Both the position numbers and the translations under genes were made by a program. This document shows, one piece after another, positions 1-9,790 of a DNA stretch of 25,603 nucleotides. Source of the DNA: Chromera velia (taxonomy: Eukaryota > Sar > Chromeraceae); contig JAHBMJ010000788.1 in the NCBI GenBank assembly GCA_018398765.1, positions 1 through 25,603 of the forward strand, given 5' to 3'. The notes below the pieces were generated by a model, which saw only the letters and a program-made list of their open reading frames with translations, searched no databases and had not been told where the DNA came from. Every line of letters begins with the position of its first letter. Positions within the stretch are counted from its first letter, which is position 1.

Positions 1-74
<74 letters not shown>

Positions 75-112
75 GTGTGTGTGTGTGTGTGCGTGCGTGT
101 GCGTGCGTGTGC

Positions 113-149
<37 letters not shown>

Positions 150-160
150 TGAGTGAGTGT

Positions 161-204
<44 letters not shown>

Positions 205-242
205 GTGTGTGTGTGTGTGTGCGTGCGTGTGCGTGCGTGTGC

Positions 243-282
<40 letters not shown>

Positions 283-320
283 GTGTGTGTGTGTGTGTGC
301 GTGCGTGTGCGTGCGTGTGC

Positions 321-357
<37 letters not shown>

Positions 358-368
358 TGAGTGAGTGT

Positions 369-407
<39 letters not shown>

Positions 408-430
408 GGTCTCTCTCTCTCTCTCTCTCC

Positions 431-463
<33 letters not shown>
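1..463. repeat. (GT)n / (CT)n compound microsatellite with higher-order duplication
   Basis: Almost pure GT alternation to about 408 with interspersed GC steps (GCGTGCGTGTGC blocks), then (CT)n to about 446 and a short (GT)n to 463. A distinctive GTGAGTGAGTGAGTGTGTGTGTTTG block occurs near 147 and again near 355, so a unit of about 208 bases has been duplicated. All open frames across it are low-complexity Cys/Val strings and are not genes. Confidence 0.97.
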
Positions 464-786
464 CAGAGTTCTTGTATCTATAGGTGAAGAATCTGGACAC
501 GAGCCTGGCACTGGAATGCAACAAAAAGGGAATGGGAATGGAAAGGCTGAATTCGGGTTCGTTTCAAGTGACTGTCGTGCAGGAAAGGGGAAAAGCTGCT
601 TAAGGAGCGGTGAGAAAAGAACCTGACGACCCGAGAGAGGACCTCTGCCTGTCTGCATTCGCTGAACGGGGAAAGTGGGAGGGAGAGAAGGAGGGAGGGG
701 AGAGGTACGGGGCTCACCCAACGGCCGTCCCCCAGCCAAGCTGATTTTGTGCCTGGCTGCTTGACAGCTCGACTCTCACCCTGCAG

Positions 787-887
787 AGTTCCCATGGAGG
801 GATTCTTCCGGCTTCTTTCGAATGCAACTGTATGAAACCTTGAGAGACGGCACTAAGGTAATCAGAGTGTATTCGTCTCGCAGTTAA
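787..887 (+). CDS. possible terminal exon, unknown protein
   Basis: A good acceptor (pyrimidine-rich tract ending CTCTCACCCTGCAG at 786) is followed by an open stretch in the frame starting at 789. It has a protein-like composition (FPWRDSSGFFRMQLYETLRD, then GTKVIRVYSSRS) and ends at TAA 885-887. A GTAAT donor-like site follows the Lys codon, but using it would give an intron of about 26 bases, so a terminal exon is the simpler reading. I recognise no family. Upstream exons, if any, would lie before the GT microsatellite or outside the window. It could also be chance. Confidence 0.3.
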
Positions 888-3737
888 TTGCTTTGGAGAC
901 TCATGCACGACGAAGTAGTCGACGCCCTTCTTGATACACCGCCGAATCGACGAGAAGAGAGCTAGATGCCCCTTCCACCTGCGTGCCAGAGCACTCTTGA
1001 AAATTCAACGGCAGATTTAGAATTCAGTGGCTCAGATAGTAGAGTGTGGGTCTGGGCGATCCTCGCTGACGCATAGTATAGCAGAGCAACATAGTTGTTA
1101 CACAATGTGACTTCAATTGTAAGTAAAAAAACATTTGTAACCGGTAGTATGATCCTGAATGTTGCCAGGCGTCGCAACTTCCGAAAGCGAAGAGCATCTT
1201 TTGGCAGGCTTTTAAGCAAGCTTCACAGTGGCCGGCACAGCCGTTTATGCAAGTAACTAGTGAATGGCGTTTGTTCTATAATAATTTTAAACTAATAGTT
1301 CAGTGCTTTGTCCCCCCTGTCCGGCCACCTTATGGTGTCCAGACAGAAGGTAAAGCGAAGACAAGAACCTTAGGGAAATTCTAGAGAAAGAACATGAGCA
1401 ACACTCATTTAGGCAACAGGTTACAGAAGGTTTAGCTCTAGAGCGATTTGGGATTCCAATCAGCTAGGGTCATTCTATTATTACACAATTTCTACTTATG
1501 CTTCTCTCTGTTCCTCTCTCTCAGAGTCTCAGACTCCCGATCTATGACAAACAGACATTAGCCTTAAATGATCCTATCCGTTGCTTAAGTAACATGTTGC
1601 ATGCTTGAATACGAAGGTCAGACTCGATTTTAAGGATCGATGCACGCGCAACACGTACAAAGCAAAGCGTGGCGGCGGAATGTGGCGTGGTAAGCTGGCT
1701 CACTTAGTCACGGCACATGCGAAGGCTTAAAGGGCGACGCCACAGAGTAGGACTCCACATCAGTTTAGTGATTTCAAATCTAATTTTTGATTGAGTGCGT
1801 AGGTGGAAATTTAGGTGAAAATTATAGTTTATGTTAATATGATGTTATTTAGATCTGCTGTAGTGCATGATTCCGAGTTATTGATAATTGATGAATCATT
1901 CATGTATTGTTTCGATCGGTTATTTCTGGCATTGAATTCTATAGTTATATGTTGTATAATATGCATTATTACACCTTATTTTATATTGCAATGGTATGCA
2001 CGCACATATCATTTAGATTTGTTTTGTATACCAGCTATGAACTTTCATGGTCGGCCGCCTACCATCGCTATGCATTTATGGTCTGCAAAGTTGTGAACAG
2101 CCGATGATCGACAAGTTTTTTTGAGGAACTCTAGAAGAAACTCAAAATCACTGCATCAGCGCAAATTAATAATTATTCATTATGTATTTTTTTATACCTA
2201 TATAGATATGTTTAAATCTTTTTCAGTTATATATTCTTAATTTGAATTTTAAATGTGTAAAGTCTTAAAATGACCATTAACACACTGGTATAACTAGATC
2301 AGATTGACCGGTCAACAACCTCATTAGAAACCTAGTTCACTAGCCTGAGCCTAGGCCCTGAACTGCTAGCACTATAGGGCTAGCAACTTAATATCATATA
2401 ATTAATTTTTTTTCCATGCTAATTCAATGAAAAGGTTTCACCTAAGGTTTCATATACAATTTAGTGATACAAAAATGACTAAATGAAACTAGGCTCGGAT
2501 TCAATATATATTATATTTCAGACAAAACACTAATATAACATAATGCAATATAATAGCATATATAAACTTAATGTAATATGGGAGGATGAAGATTGGGTTG
2601 AAGGCCAGAGATGTCTCAGAGTTAGAGAGTGAAGATCTGGCGTGCAAAATTTGATGATGGCGCGTCTCTTTGGTTAATAAGACGGTTTTGAAAAGAATTT
2701 AGAGACAGGTTGCTCTGTTTTGCTCTGTCCAGATGGGAGATGTGGTTGAATTAAAAGAGAAAGAAACACAAGCATGGGCAAATTTGTATAGATCTTATAT
2801 CATATTATATTATATTTATATTATTATATTAGGGAAACCCTAAAGATATATATATGTATATATTGAATCTAAGCCTAGAAATGAAAAGCATATACTTTAG
2901 AATTTTTAATAAATTTAAAAAGATGAAAAAAAGTGAAACAACTAAAAGAAAAAGCGTGAAAAAGCTAAATAAAAGATCGTTTCTATGTATGGAATCATGG
3001 ATGATTCCTAGGATGATTCCAGGATGAACGGACTTTTCAGCTATGCGGATGCTGAAAACGGCTTGGAGATAGGCAGATGCACTCAGAAATGCAGGCTGCA
3101 AATGTCTGAGTCGTGATGGGCGCGGGCCATTCGTAAGCAATCGTCAGTCCCAACATTTGCACTAGCATTTGCACCATGCGTGCTCAGTCGATTTGTTTTG
3201 TTCCTCTCGTGTGACCCTTAAAGCTAACCCTGAAAGTTTGTGCGGAAGCGTGATTGAAGAGCTCGTGAAGATTAAGTGGAACGAGGAGCGGGGAAGGGAA
3301 GAGACGCGTGCGTGCTAATGAGGGCAAAGAGTCCAAACGAAGGAAACAAATTTAGATCTACGGTACGGACCACGTTCGGTTCACCGGGACTCTGAGTCAA
3401 CGATTTGCTTTGATTCGACTGTCAGTGAGTGGATCACGGGGTGCTGAACTGAAATGCCCGGGAAGTGTCTGCTTCTTCCCCTGGACGAACCTTGACCGAG
3501 AGAAAAGTTAATTAGCTCTTTATTCCCTGTGAGACCACCGTCCTCTTTCCAGCGCATACGCATGGGTTGGAAGAGAGACCACTGGCAGAGTACTCGGTAG
3601 TAGCTTGTCGACAAGGTTCGGACTGTGACGTTCATCAATATACGGTGGCCGGTAGGATCTCCTGCTTGGATCTTTCTGTGACGTCTGATGTTTCATAACC
3701 CCCTCAAGCTGGATCATGCTCTGAAGCTCAGCATGAT
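888..3737. other. gene-poor AT-rich stretch
   Basis: No ORF here has convincing protein character or flanking splice signals. It contains AT-rich simple sequence (for example 2790-2870, TATAT/ATTAT), a short direct repeat ATTTGCAC x2 near 3152-3172, and a tRNA A-box-like string near 1026-1048 (GTGGCTCAGATAGTAGAGTG) without a properly spaced B-box. I see no transposase, integrase or terminal repeats. Confidence 0.6.
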
Positions 3738-3890
3738 CTACAAGGAGCAAGTCTCTTCAACAGTATTGCTTCTTTGTTTGCCGGCCCCAAAATCAGTCCC
3801 ACATGCATACTTCTTCTCTTCCTCTATCACCTCCCTAATTAAGGTAGTTTTCTCCCAATCCGACCACAGCTTCTGGGGGCCCTGGTCGCC
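3738..3890 (-). CDS. probable frame-shifted C-terminal part of the cysteine-rich protein
   Basis: Directly after the poly-G run, a different minus-strand frame stays open for about 49 more residues to a stop at 3738. It is charged and hydrophilic (includes IREVIEEEKKYACGTDFG) and has two more cysteines. One additional G in the 8-G run would join it to the upstream frame. Either the assembly lost a base in a homopolymer or the gene is truly frameshifted. An intron here is less likely, because no clear GT-AG pair joins the frames. Confidence 0.45.
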   Translation of the reverse strand, partial: GDQGPQKLWSDWEKTTLIREVIEEEKKYACGTDFGAGKQRSNTVEETCSL

Positions 3891-4243
3891 CCCCCCAATC
3901 CGCAAAAGGTGCCCTCCTCCCATACGTAGACAGCTCCGTCCTTTACGGTCAGATACTTGCAGCAGAGGTCTTTTTTAGGACAGACGGGTGTGGAGGGCTT
4001 CAGACAGTCAGGGTGTTCACTCTGGCTGAATCCGCCTGGACAGGGAAAGACCTTGTCCTTGTCTGATCTGCAGTAGTTCTCTCCGTCGTAGCCACCGAGT
4101 CCAAGCGGGGTGTAGTGATTGTCCTCCTTGCAGCACTTCCACTTGACCTCTTCACTTTTTTTGTAAAGGGAGAAAGCCTTCGACCCCGAAAGCGTCGCAA
4201 GCACAAGAAGCAGAAGCAAAAGACAATTTGTACAGAGAGTCAT
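3839..4243 (-). CDS. small secreted cysteine-rich protein (frame breaks at poly-G)
   Basis: 134 residues from ATG 4243 to TAA 3839. I chose this start because it puts a textbook signal peptide at the N-terminus: MTLCTNC, a Leu-rich hydrophobic core (residues 8-18), then a small-residue cleavage region SGSKA about residues 19-23. The open frame extends upstream to 4426, but that part lacks secretory character. The mature part is Cys-rich (C37, C38, C58, C68, C80, C88, C94, C95, C114, C126), with two CCK motifs (37-39 and 94-96) suggesting a duplicated disulfide module. At the 8-base poly-G run (3889-3896 on the plus strand) the frame becomes unlikely (Arg/Ala/Pro-rich), while another frame continues with better protein character. 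The true C-terminus is therefore probably at 3738. I recognise no family; an extracellular or cell-surface role is inferred only from the signal peptide and cysteines. Confidence 0.6.
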   Translation of the reverse strand: MTLCTNCLLLLLLVLATLSGSKAFSLYKKSEEVKWKCCKEDNHYTPLGLGGYDGENYCRSDKDKVFPCPGGFSQSEHPDCLKPSTPVCPKKDLCCKYLTVKDGAVYVWEEGTFCGLGGATRAPRSCGRIGRKLP

Positions 4244-4350
4244 CTTGCTCAATGCGACGAGATCAGTTGCTCTCTTCAGTGATCGATTGAGTTGACGCAA
4301 TATTATTCTGAACTTTCGAGGGAGACGGCGAACTGTTTGAAACAGTCGAG

Positions 4351-4362
4351 GTATATATATAT
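4351..4362 (-). promoter_or_regulatory. candidate TATA box for the cysteine-rich protein gene
   Basis: An isolated TATATATATAC run on the minus strand lies about 108 bases upstream of the ATG at 4243. Position and orientation suit a core promoter, but TA-rich strings are frequent in this AT-rich half, so this is a weak call. Confidence 0.3.
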
Positions 4363-4426
4363 GCCTGGTTGGTTTGCAACTAGGTTTGCAAAAAATGCTG
4401 GAGGCAACGTACGTCTTTGCACACAA

Positions 4427-6284
4427 AACGTGACCGGGAAGGACAGCACAATACTTCTAACAAGAAAACACCTACACGGCACGTACGCCTCCATTTCTCA
4501 TTCCTTTCTCTTTGGGCAAACATGCAAGCGTTCATCTCGTACGTGCATGATTGCTGCATGCATGCATATATATGCATGGGAATTAATGCATAATCGATGG
4601 CCGGATTTTTTCTTAAAAAAAAAAAAGAAATTAAATTAACGCGCGCTTATTATAGCACACCTCAATCATCATTATAGCACACCGCGGCAGCGCGCTAGAG
4701 ATTTCGCGCTCGCATTGTGCGCCTGGCCACCTATAGTGCGTTGCGAAGGCGCTGATTCACTATATAGCTCACTAACCAGCGCGTGGCATTCTTAGTCTGA
4801 AAACATCAACACGCATCAACAAGTCCAACCTTGATGAAATTTGAACCATAAAGAAGCCAGTTGGAGCTATTTGCAAACAGACCTTGCGCGCTTGTGGTGT
4901 TGTGCGCAATTTGTAATGTAAAGGAATATAAAGACAAGCTAAATTCGTATACAACAATTTTATTTTGGCTACTTACATTTTTAATTATTATTTTTTAAAC
5001 TATTTCTCTGTACACATCTCTACTGAAAAAAATATTATTTTATATTTGTTCCTAGATTTGTTCTGAACTCAACTTCTATTCTTTTACCTACTCTTTGGAA
5101 AATTAAGTTTAATTACAGATTAGGAATAAATTACAAACAATCTCAAACTTTTATATTCATATAAGTCAGTTCACGCGCATTGTACGCGGAGTCACATGAG
5201 TACATACATGAGTGCGCACACCATCGCAGGAACTCGCTTACCCGGCGGTGTGTTTCCGCGGCCTAGCCTCAGCGGCGGCTGCAACCGCCATGACGTACGT
5301 AGAGAGGCGATGCAACGCGCGCGGCACCATCCATAGAACACCTCACATTTTCTGAGATTTTGCACCCTCCGGGCCCTCATTTAGCTCAGCATTTCTTACA
5401 TATTTATTCTATAGACCGGAGTATAACACATGTATACATACGTACAGATATCACTAAATATATCTTAAAGAAAACCAAACACATACTTTAACGATAGATT
5501 TAAGTCGTTTTTTAAAGATTAATCAAGGTCGATCAGTGACAATGGTGAATCTCTTTAAAATTTCATCATGTTGGCAAAAAACGGGCTGAATATCTGTAAA
5601 TGAATTTCCGATTCCCAAGGCTGGGGTGCTCGAGACCTCTTCCTCCATTCTGACATCGTAAATTTTCATGATTATTCGAAGGTGGCCTTTTTTTTCTCCT
5701 TTACTCTCTAGTGTTTGATCTCAGCCTGTTGCTCTGTGAAGTGACCTCATAATCCGGTCTCGTCTTGCACTCTGCATCTGTCCCGAGACCCCAAAACCTT
5801 GATGCGTGTCATCGACCGTTTTGAAGCTTACCAATCCACTCCTCTTGACGTATAAAATAGCACAAAACAGACCAGAAACCCATCTTCGGCAGGCCGACAG
5901 GAAAACAGGCAGGCAGACAGATTCTGCCCTCTTCCTTGTCTTCCTACTATCCTACTAACACGAAGACTACCAACAAAAACACAGCAGAAAGGGAGAGACA
6001 GAGGAGGGGAGATATGTGCAGAGTTCTCAGCGAAGAGAACCGAAGACGAAAGGTGGGAGGGGCATGGGCGAGAGGCACATGGAAATATGTCTGCAGAGAC
6101 AGGCAGGCAGCGGAAGGAAACGACGCCGCTTTTCTTTACTTTCCTTCGCTTCCAGACAATGACAATCATTCCTTCCATCCAAACAATCATATAAGGGCAT
6201 TCATAAACTTTCCAACGGACTTCTACAGCTCTGCCTTCCAAACAGTCACATGATCACTGCATGATCGATCAATATACTTAATTC
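4427..6284. other. gene-poor intergenic stretch
   Basis: Mostly AT-rich DNA with no supported gene. It contains a direct repeat TTATAGCACACC x2 (about 4651-4682), a GC-rich island at about 5170-5380 inside AT-rich DNA, and palindromic TGCATGCATGCATATATATGCATG near 4555. ORFs at 5828-6253 on both strands have no domain character or splice support. Confidence 0.55.
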
Positions 6285-6494
6285 TTAATTTGCCTTCCGT
6301 CGGACGATCAGAGGCATGCCTTCGAGGGGTCTGAGGAGGGTGGCCTCCTTCCACTGTACTCTGCTTGGAATCGGCACCTTCTCTGACCCTGCCAGACCCG
6401 TGTCTCTCCTGCCTGCGGACCCTTCAGGCCAAAACTCCGGAGGGGGGGGGGAGAGCTCAAAGTCCTTCAGGATTGTCCCGAGGAAAGCGCGGGC
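6285..6494 (-). CDS. P450 terminal exon h
   Basis: Begins after CTGCAG (6500-6495) and encodes 69 residues: ARAFLGTILKDFEL, a Pro-rich stretch spanning a 10-base poly-C run that keeps the frame, then VQWKEATLLRPLEGMPLIVR and TAA at 6287-6285. This is the L-helix continuation and C-terminal beta hairpin (LRP..G.P..V.R) typical of P450 ends. The exon is too short and GC-biased to stand out as an ORF on its own. Confidence 0.85.
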   Translation of the reverse strand, partial: ARAFLGTILKDFELSPPPPEFWPEGSAGRRDTGLAGSEKVPIPSRVQWKEATLLRPLEGMPLIVRRKAN

Positions 6495-8502
6495 CTGCAG
6501 GCAGGCAGGAGGGCGGGAGGGAGGAAAGGATTAAAAAATAAGACGGGGGNNGGGGGGGGGGCGAAGGTGACGTGAGGAAAAGATAGGCAGGCTAAAGACA
6601 GAAAAGAAATGATGAAAGGGCAAACGAGCGATTTTTCAGTGATCTAGGGAGAGAGGAAAAGAAGCTGCAGAAGTCGGAGCGGGAGGGACTATCGCTCGGA
6701 TTCTCTTGCAAAATGAAGACAAAAAGCGCGGAGAGAGAGCCAGCCAGTCAGCCAGCCAGCCAGACAGACAGACAAAGTGACAGTAACACCACTTAATGAG
6801 CTCAAGCGGAAAGATTGAGAATCTCAGGGGGTGACGCAGAAGGACGCAGGCGCGTACAAAGAATAAAACACACATAGAAAACCGGCGTGAAGAAAGTATC
6901 ATACAGTCAGTCTTGCATATTTGTCAACACCGCTTCATTGTGCCGACGCGGGCTGTCAAGTCACATGTTGTCTCTTCTCACTAGTCGAAGCGAGAAAGAA
7001 AGAGAAGAAGAAAAAGGACACCAAGAAATCAGAGTTCCCCGTCATGCAAGCCCACCTCAAGATATGCGAGCTGCCGGCCGAGACATTGATGTGCTCCAAC
7101 AGAGAAGCTCAGCAGAGTGAAACTGATGTCCTCCTTTTCGGGCTCTTCCTCCCTGGCTGCTGCTCGCGAGATGTCCTCTTTTTCGTTCTCTCCCATTTCC
7201 TCTCTCTCCTTCAACTTTGCTCCAGCCTCACTGCCCAACTTTGTGAGCCACCGAGACGGCCGGAAATCCTCTGGGGACGCGATGGACGGATTTGTTCTGT
7301 TGATCGTGAAGGTGGGGAACTGGACTGTATGCACCCAGACGAGCAGAGGAGAGGAGAGAAGAGGAAAACACACAGACATGCGAGGACGCATACGTACACA
7401 CAGACATGTAGCGGGGTGGGTCGGAGGGAAGGGGAAGGGGAAGCAGGTGCAAGGGAAAGGGATGTCCGCAGAAGAAGTCGAGTGACTGAACCGATCGAGT
7501 AAGTCACTGGCAGCTTAAGAGGACCATACGCGGCAGAAGAGAGAGAAACAGAAAAAAAAAGATGGACGGAGAGACAGGCAGACGAAAGGACGCATAGCAG
7601 AAAAAAAAAGGGTGGGGGAAAGACCGCCCCCCCAACCCACCCAGCGTCCCCTTTCGAATCCGAACACCATCCACCGACAAGTCATGAACAACCTCTCCAG
7701 AAACACTGCAGGAAGGAATGAGGAACGACGTCCGGCAGATAAGCACGCAGGCAGGCAGAGAGGATGGAAGGACATGGAGAGTTGAAGTATAAATGCATGC
7801 ATGCAGGCCTTCAAGATTTAGTTCAGTCATTGACTGATGCACATGCATGCGTGTTCATCAATCGTACCGCGAATTCACAAATTCGATCATGTGTTCATTC
7901 ATTCATTTATTCAGTCAGTCCGTCAGTCAGTCAGTCAGTTAGTCAGTCAGTCCCTCTTTGATTCATTGGATCATTTATTCAGTCATTTCCTTCCGGCCAC
8001 TGCTCGGCCACACACAAGAGCACCGCAAGCAAGCAAACAAGGACAGAAGGCAGGAAGACAGACAGACTAAAAAAGCCACTCGACAGACTGGATCGATCGA
8101 GTAAATGAGAGACCACCCGAAAGTGAAAAAAGCAATACAAAGCATAGAAAAGAAAAGACAGGATCTGACTGTCTCCCTGAGAGAACAGCTACAAAACAAG
8201 AGTCCGCCTGAGTCTCTCATAACCCCAGCTCATTGCTCAAACGCTGCTTATCTATCTGCCTGCGTGCGAGTGACTCGTCGTGCAGTGAGCGAGTGCTTGA
8301 GGGAGCATGCTGACTGACTTGGGTGCAACAGGAAAGAGCCTGAGGGCTTCCTGGAATGACGCGTTGATCAGGCCTGCCTCCAGGGACTGCAGAGACGCCT
8401 TCGTCGGCCCCTGCACTCATTCATTCATTCATTCATGGATGGATTCCCAATCACTGACGCCTCTCATCTATATGCTGAGGATGAAAAGAGACAGAGAGGA
8501 GG

Positions 8503-8546
<44 letters not shown>

Positions 8547-8650
8547 TAAAGAAGAAAGCAAAAGCCACAACATACAGACAGCCACACGAGGACAAACAGT
8601 CTTGAAGGTCAAATTTGTTACTCAATCTCTCTTTCTCTCTCACACGCAAA

Positions 8651-8715
<65 letters not shown>

Positions 8716-9759
8716 TGGGCATCAGTTCTCGTGCTTCTCTTCGCGCTTCTTCTTGAGTTGCTTGGTCGTGGGCGAGCATCCCCACAGTGAACGACAGAGT
8801 GTGTGCAGTGGTGTCTGCAAGCAGAGTGAAATTACGGGATTGAGAATGAGTTGAGGACGAGTTGTTGAACCGCGGAGAAGAGACGGACAGAAACCGCGGA
8901 GAAGAGACGGACACAAACCGCGGAGAAGAGACGGACACAAACCGCACAGAAGAGACGGACACAGACCGCACAGAAGAGACGGACAGAAACCGCGGAGAAG
9001 AGATGGACAGAAACCGCAGAGAAGAGACGGACAGAAACCGCACAGAAGAGACGGACGAAGTTCTTACTTTCCCGTTCTGGAAGGTAAAAACGAAAGAAGG
9101 CGGGTTCGTTTGTGTGATATTTTTCGGCGTCTTCAGTATCCCTCCTCTCTCACTCACGTACCATATCCTGCAGTGAGGAGAAGTCTGCACTCTGCCATGA
9201 TTTCGTCCTCCGTGTACTTGCCGGAGGCTGCGAGGAGACCGACAATCCCCCTCCCCCTGATTGCCTCTGCGGGGCCCTGGCGTGCTGCCGTCATGGTTGC
9301 CCGGACTCGGTCGGCAAGGACACTGCGTGCATGCATACATGGGTGAATGCAGGCAGACATGCGTGAATGCAGGCAGACATGCGTGAATGCAGACATACAT
9401 GCGTGAATGCAGGCATACATGCGTGAATGCAGGCAGACATGCGTGAATGCAGGCATACATGCGTGAATGCAGGCATACATGCGTGAATGCAGGCATACAT
9501 GCGTGAATGCAGGCATACATGCGTGAATGCAGGCAGATATGCGTGAATGCAGGCAGACATGCGTGAATGCAGGCAGATATGCGTGAATGCAGGCAGACAT
9601 GCGTGAATGCAGGCAGACATGCGTGAATGCAGGCAGACATGCGTGAATGCAGGCAGACATGCGTGAATGCAGGCAGAAATGAACAGGCATGCACACAGCC
9701 AGACGTTTCTGCCCGAGCCTCCTTACCGGACACGCAAACACGCAAAAGATACACACACA

Positions 9760-9790
<31 letters not shown>

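Noticed and set aside
149-626. ORFs made of Cys/Val repeats
   Set aside because: They are translations of the GT microsatellite in different frames.
1026-1048. tRNA gene or tRNA-derived SINE
   Set aside because: The string resembles a tRNA D-arm/A-box, but there is no correctly spaced B-box or acceptor stem; the GGGCGATCC nearby is too close and incomplete.
5828-6253. Overlapping ORFs on both strands (137 and 105 residues)
   Set aside because: No domain motifs, splice signals or consistent codon character; likely chance.
9341-9676. CRISPR-like array
   Set aside because: Units are directly adjacent 20-mers with no unique spacers; this is a minisatellite in an intron.
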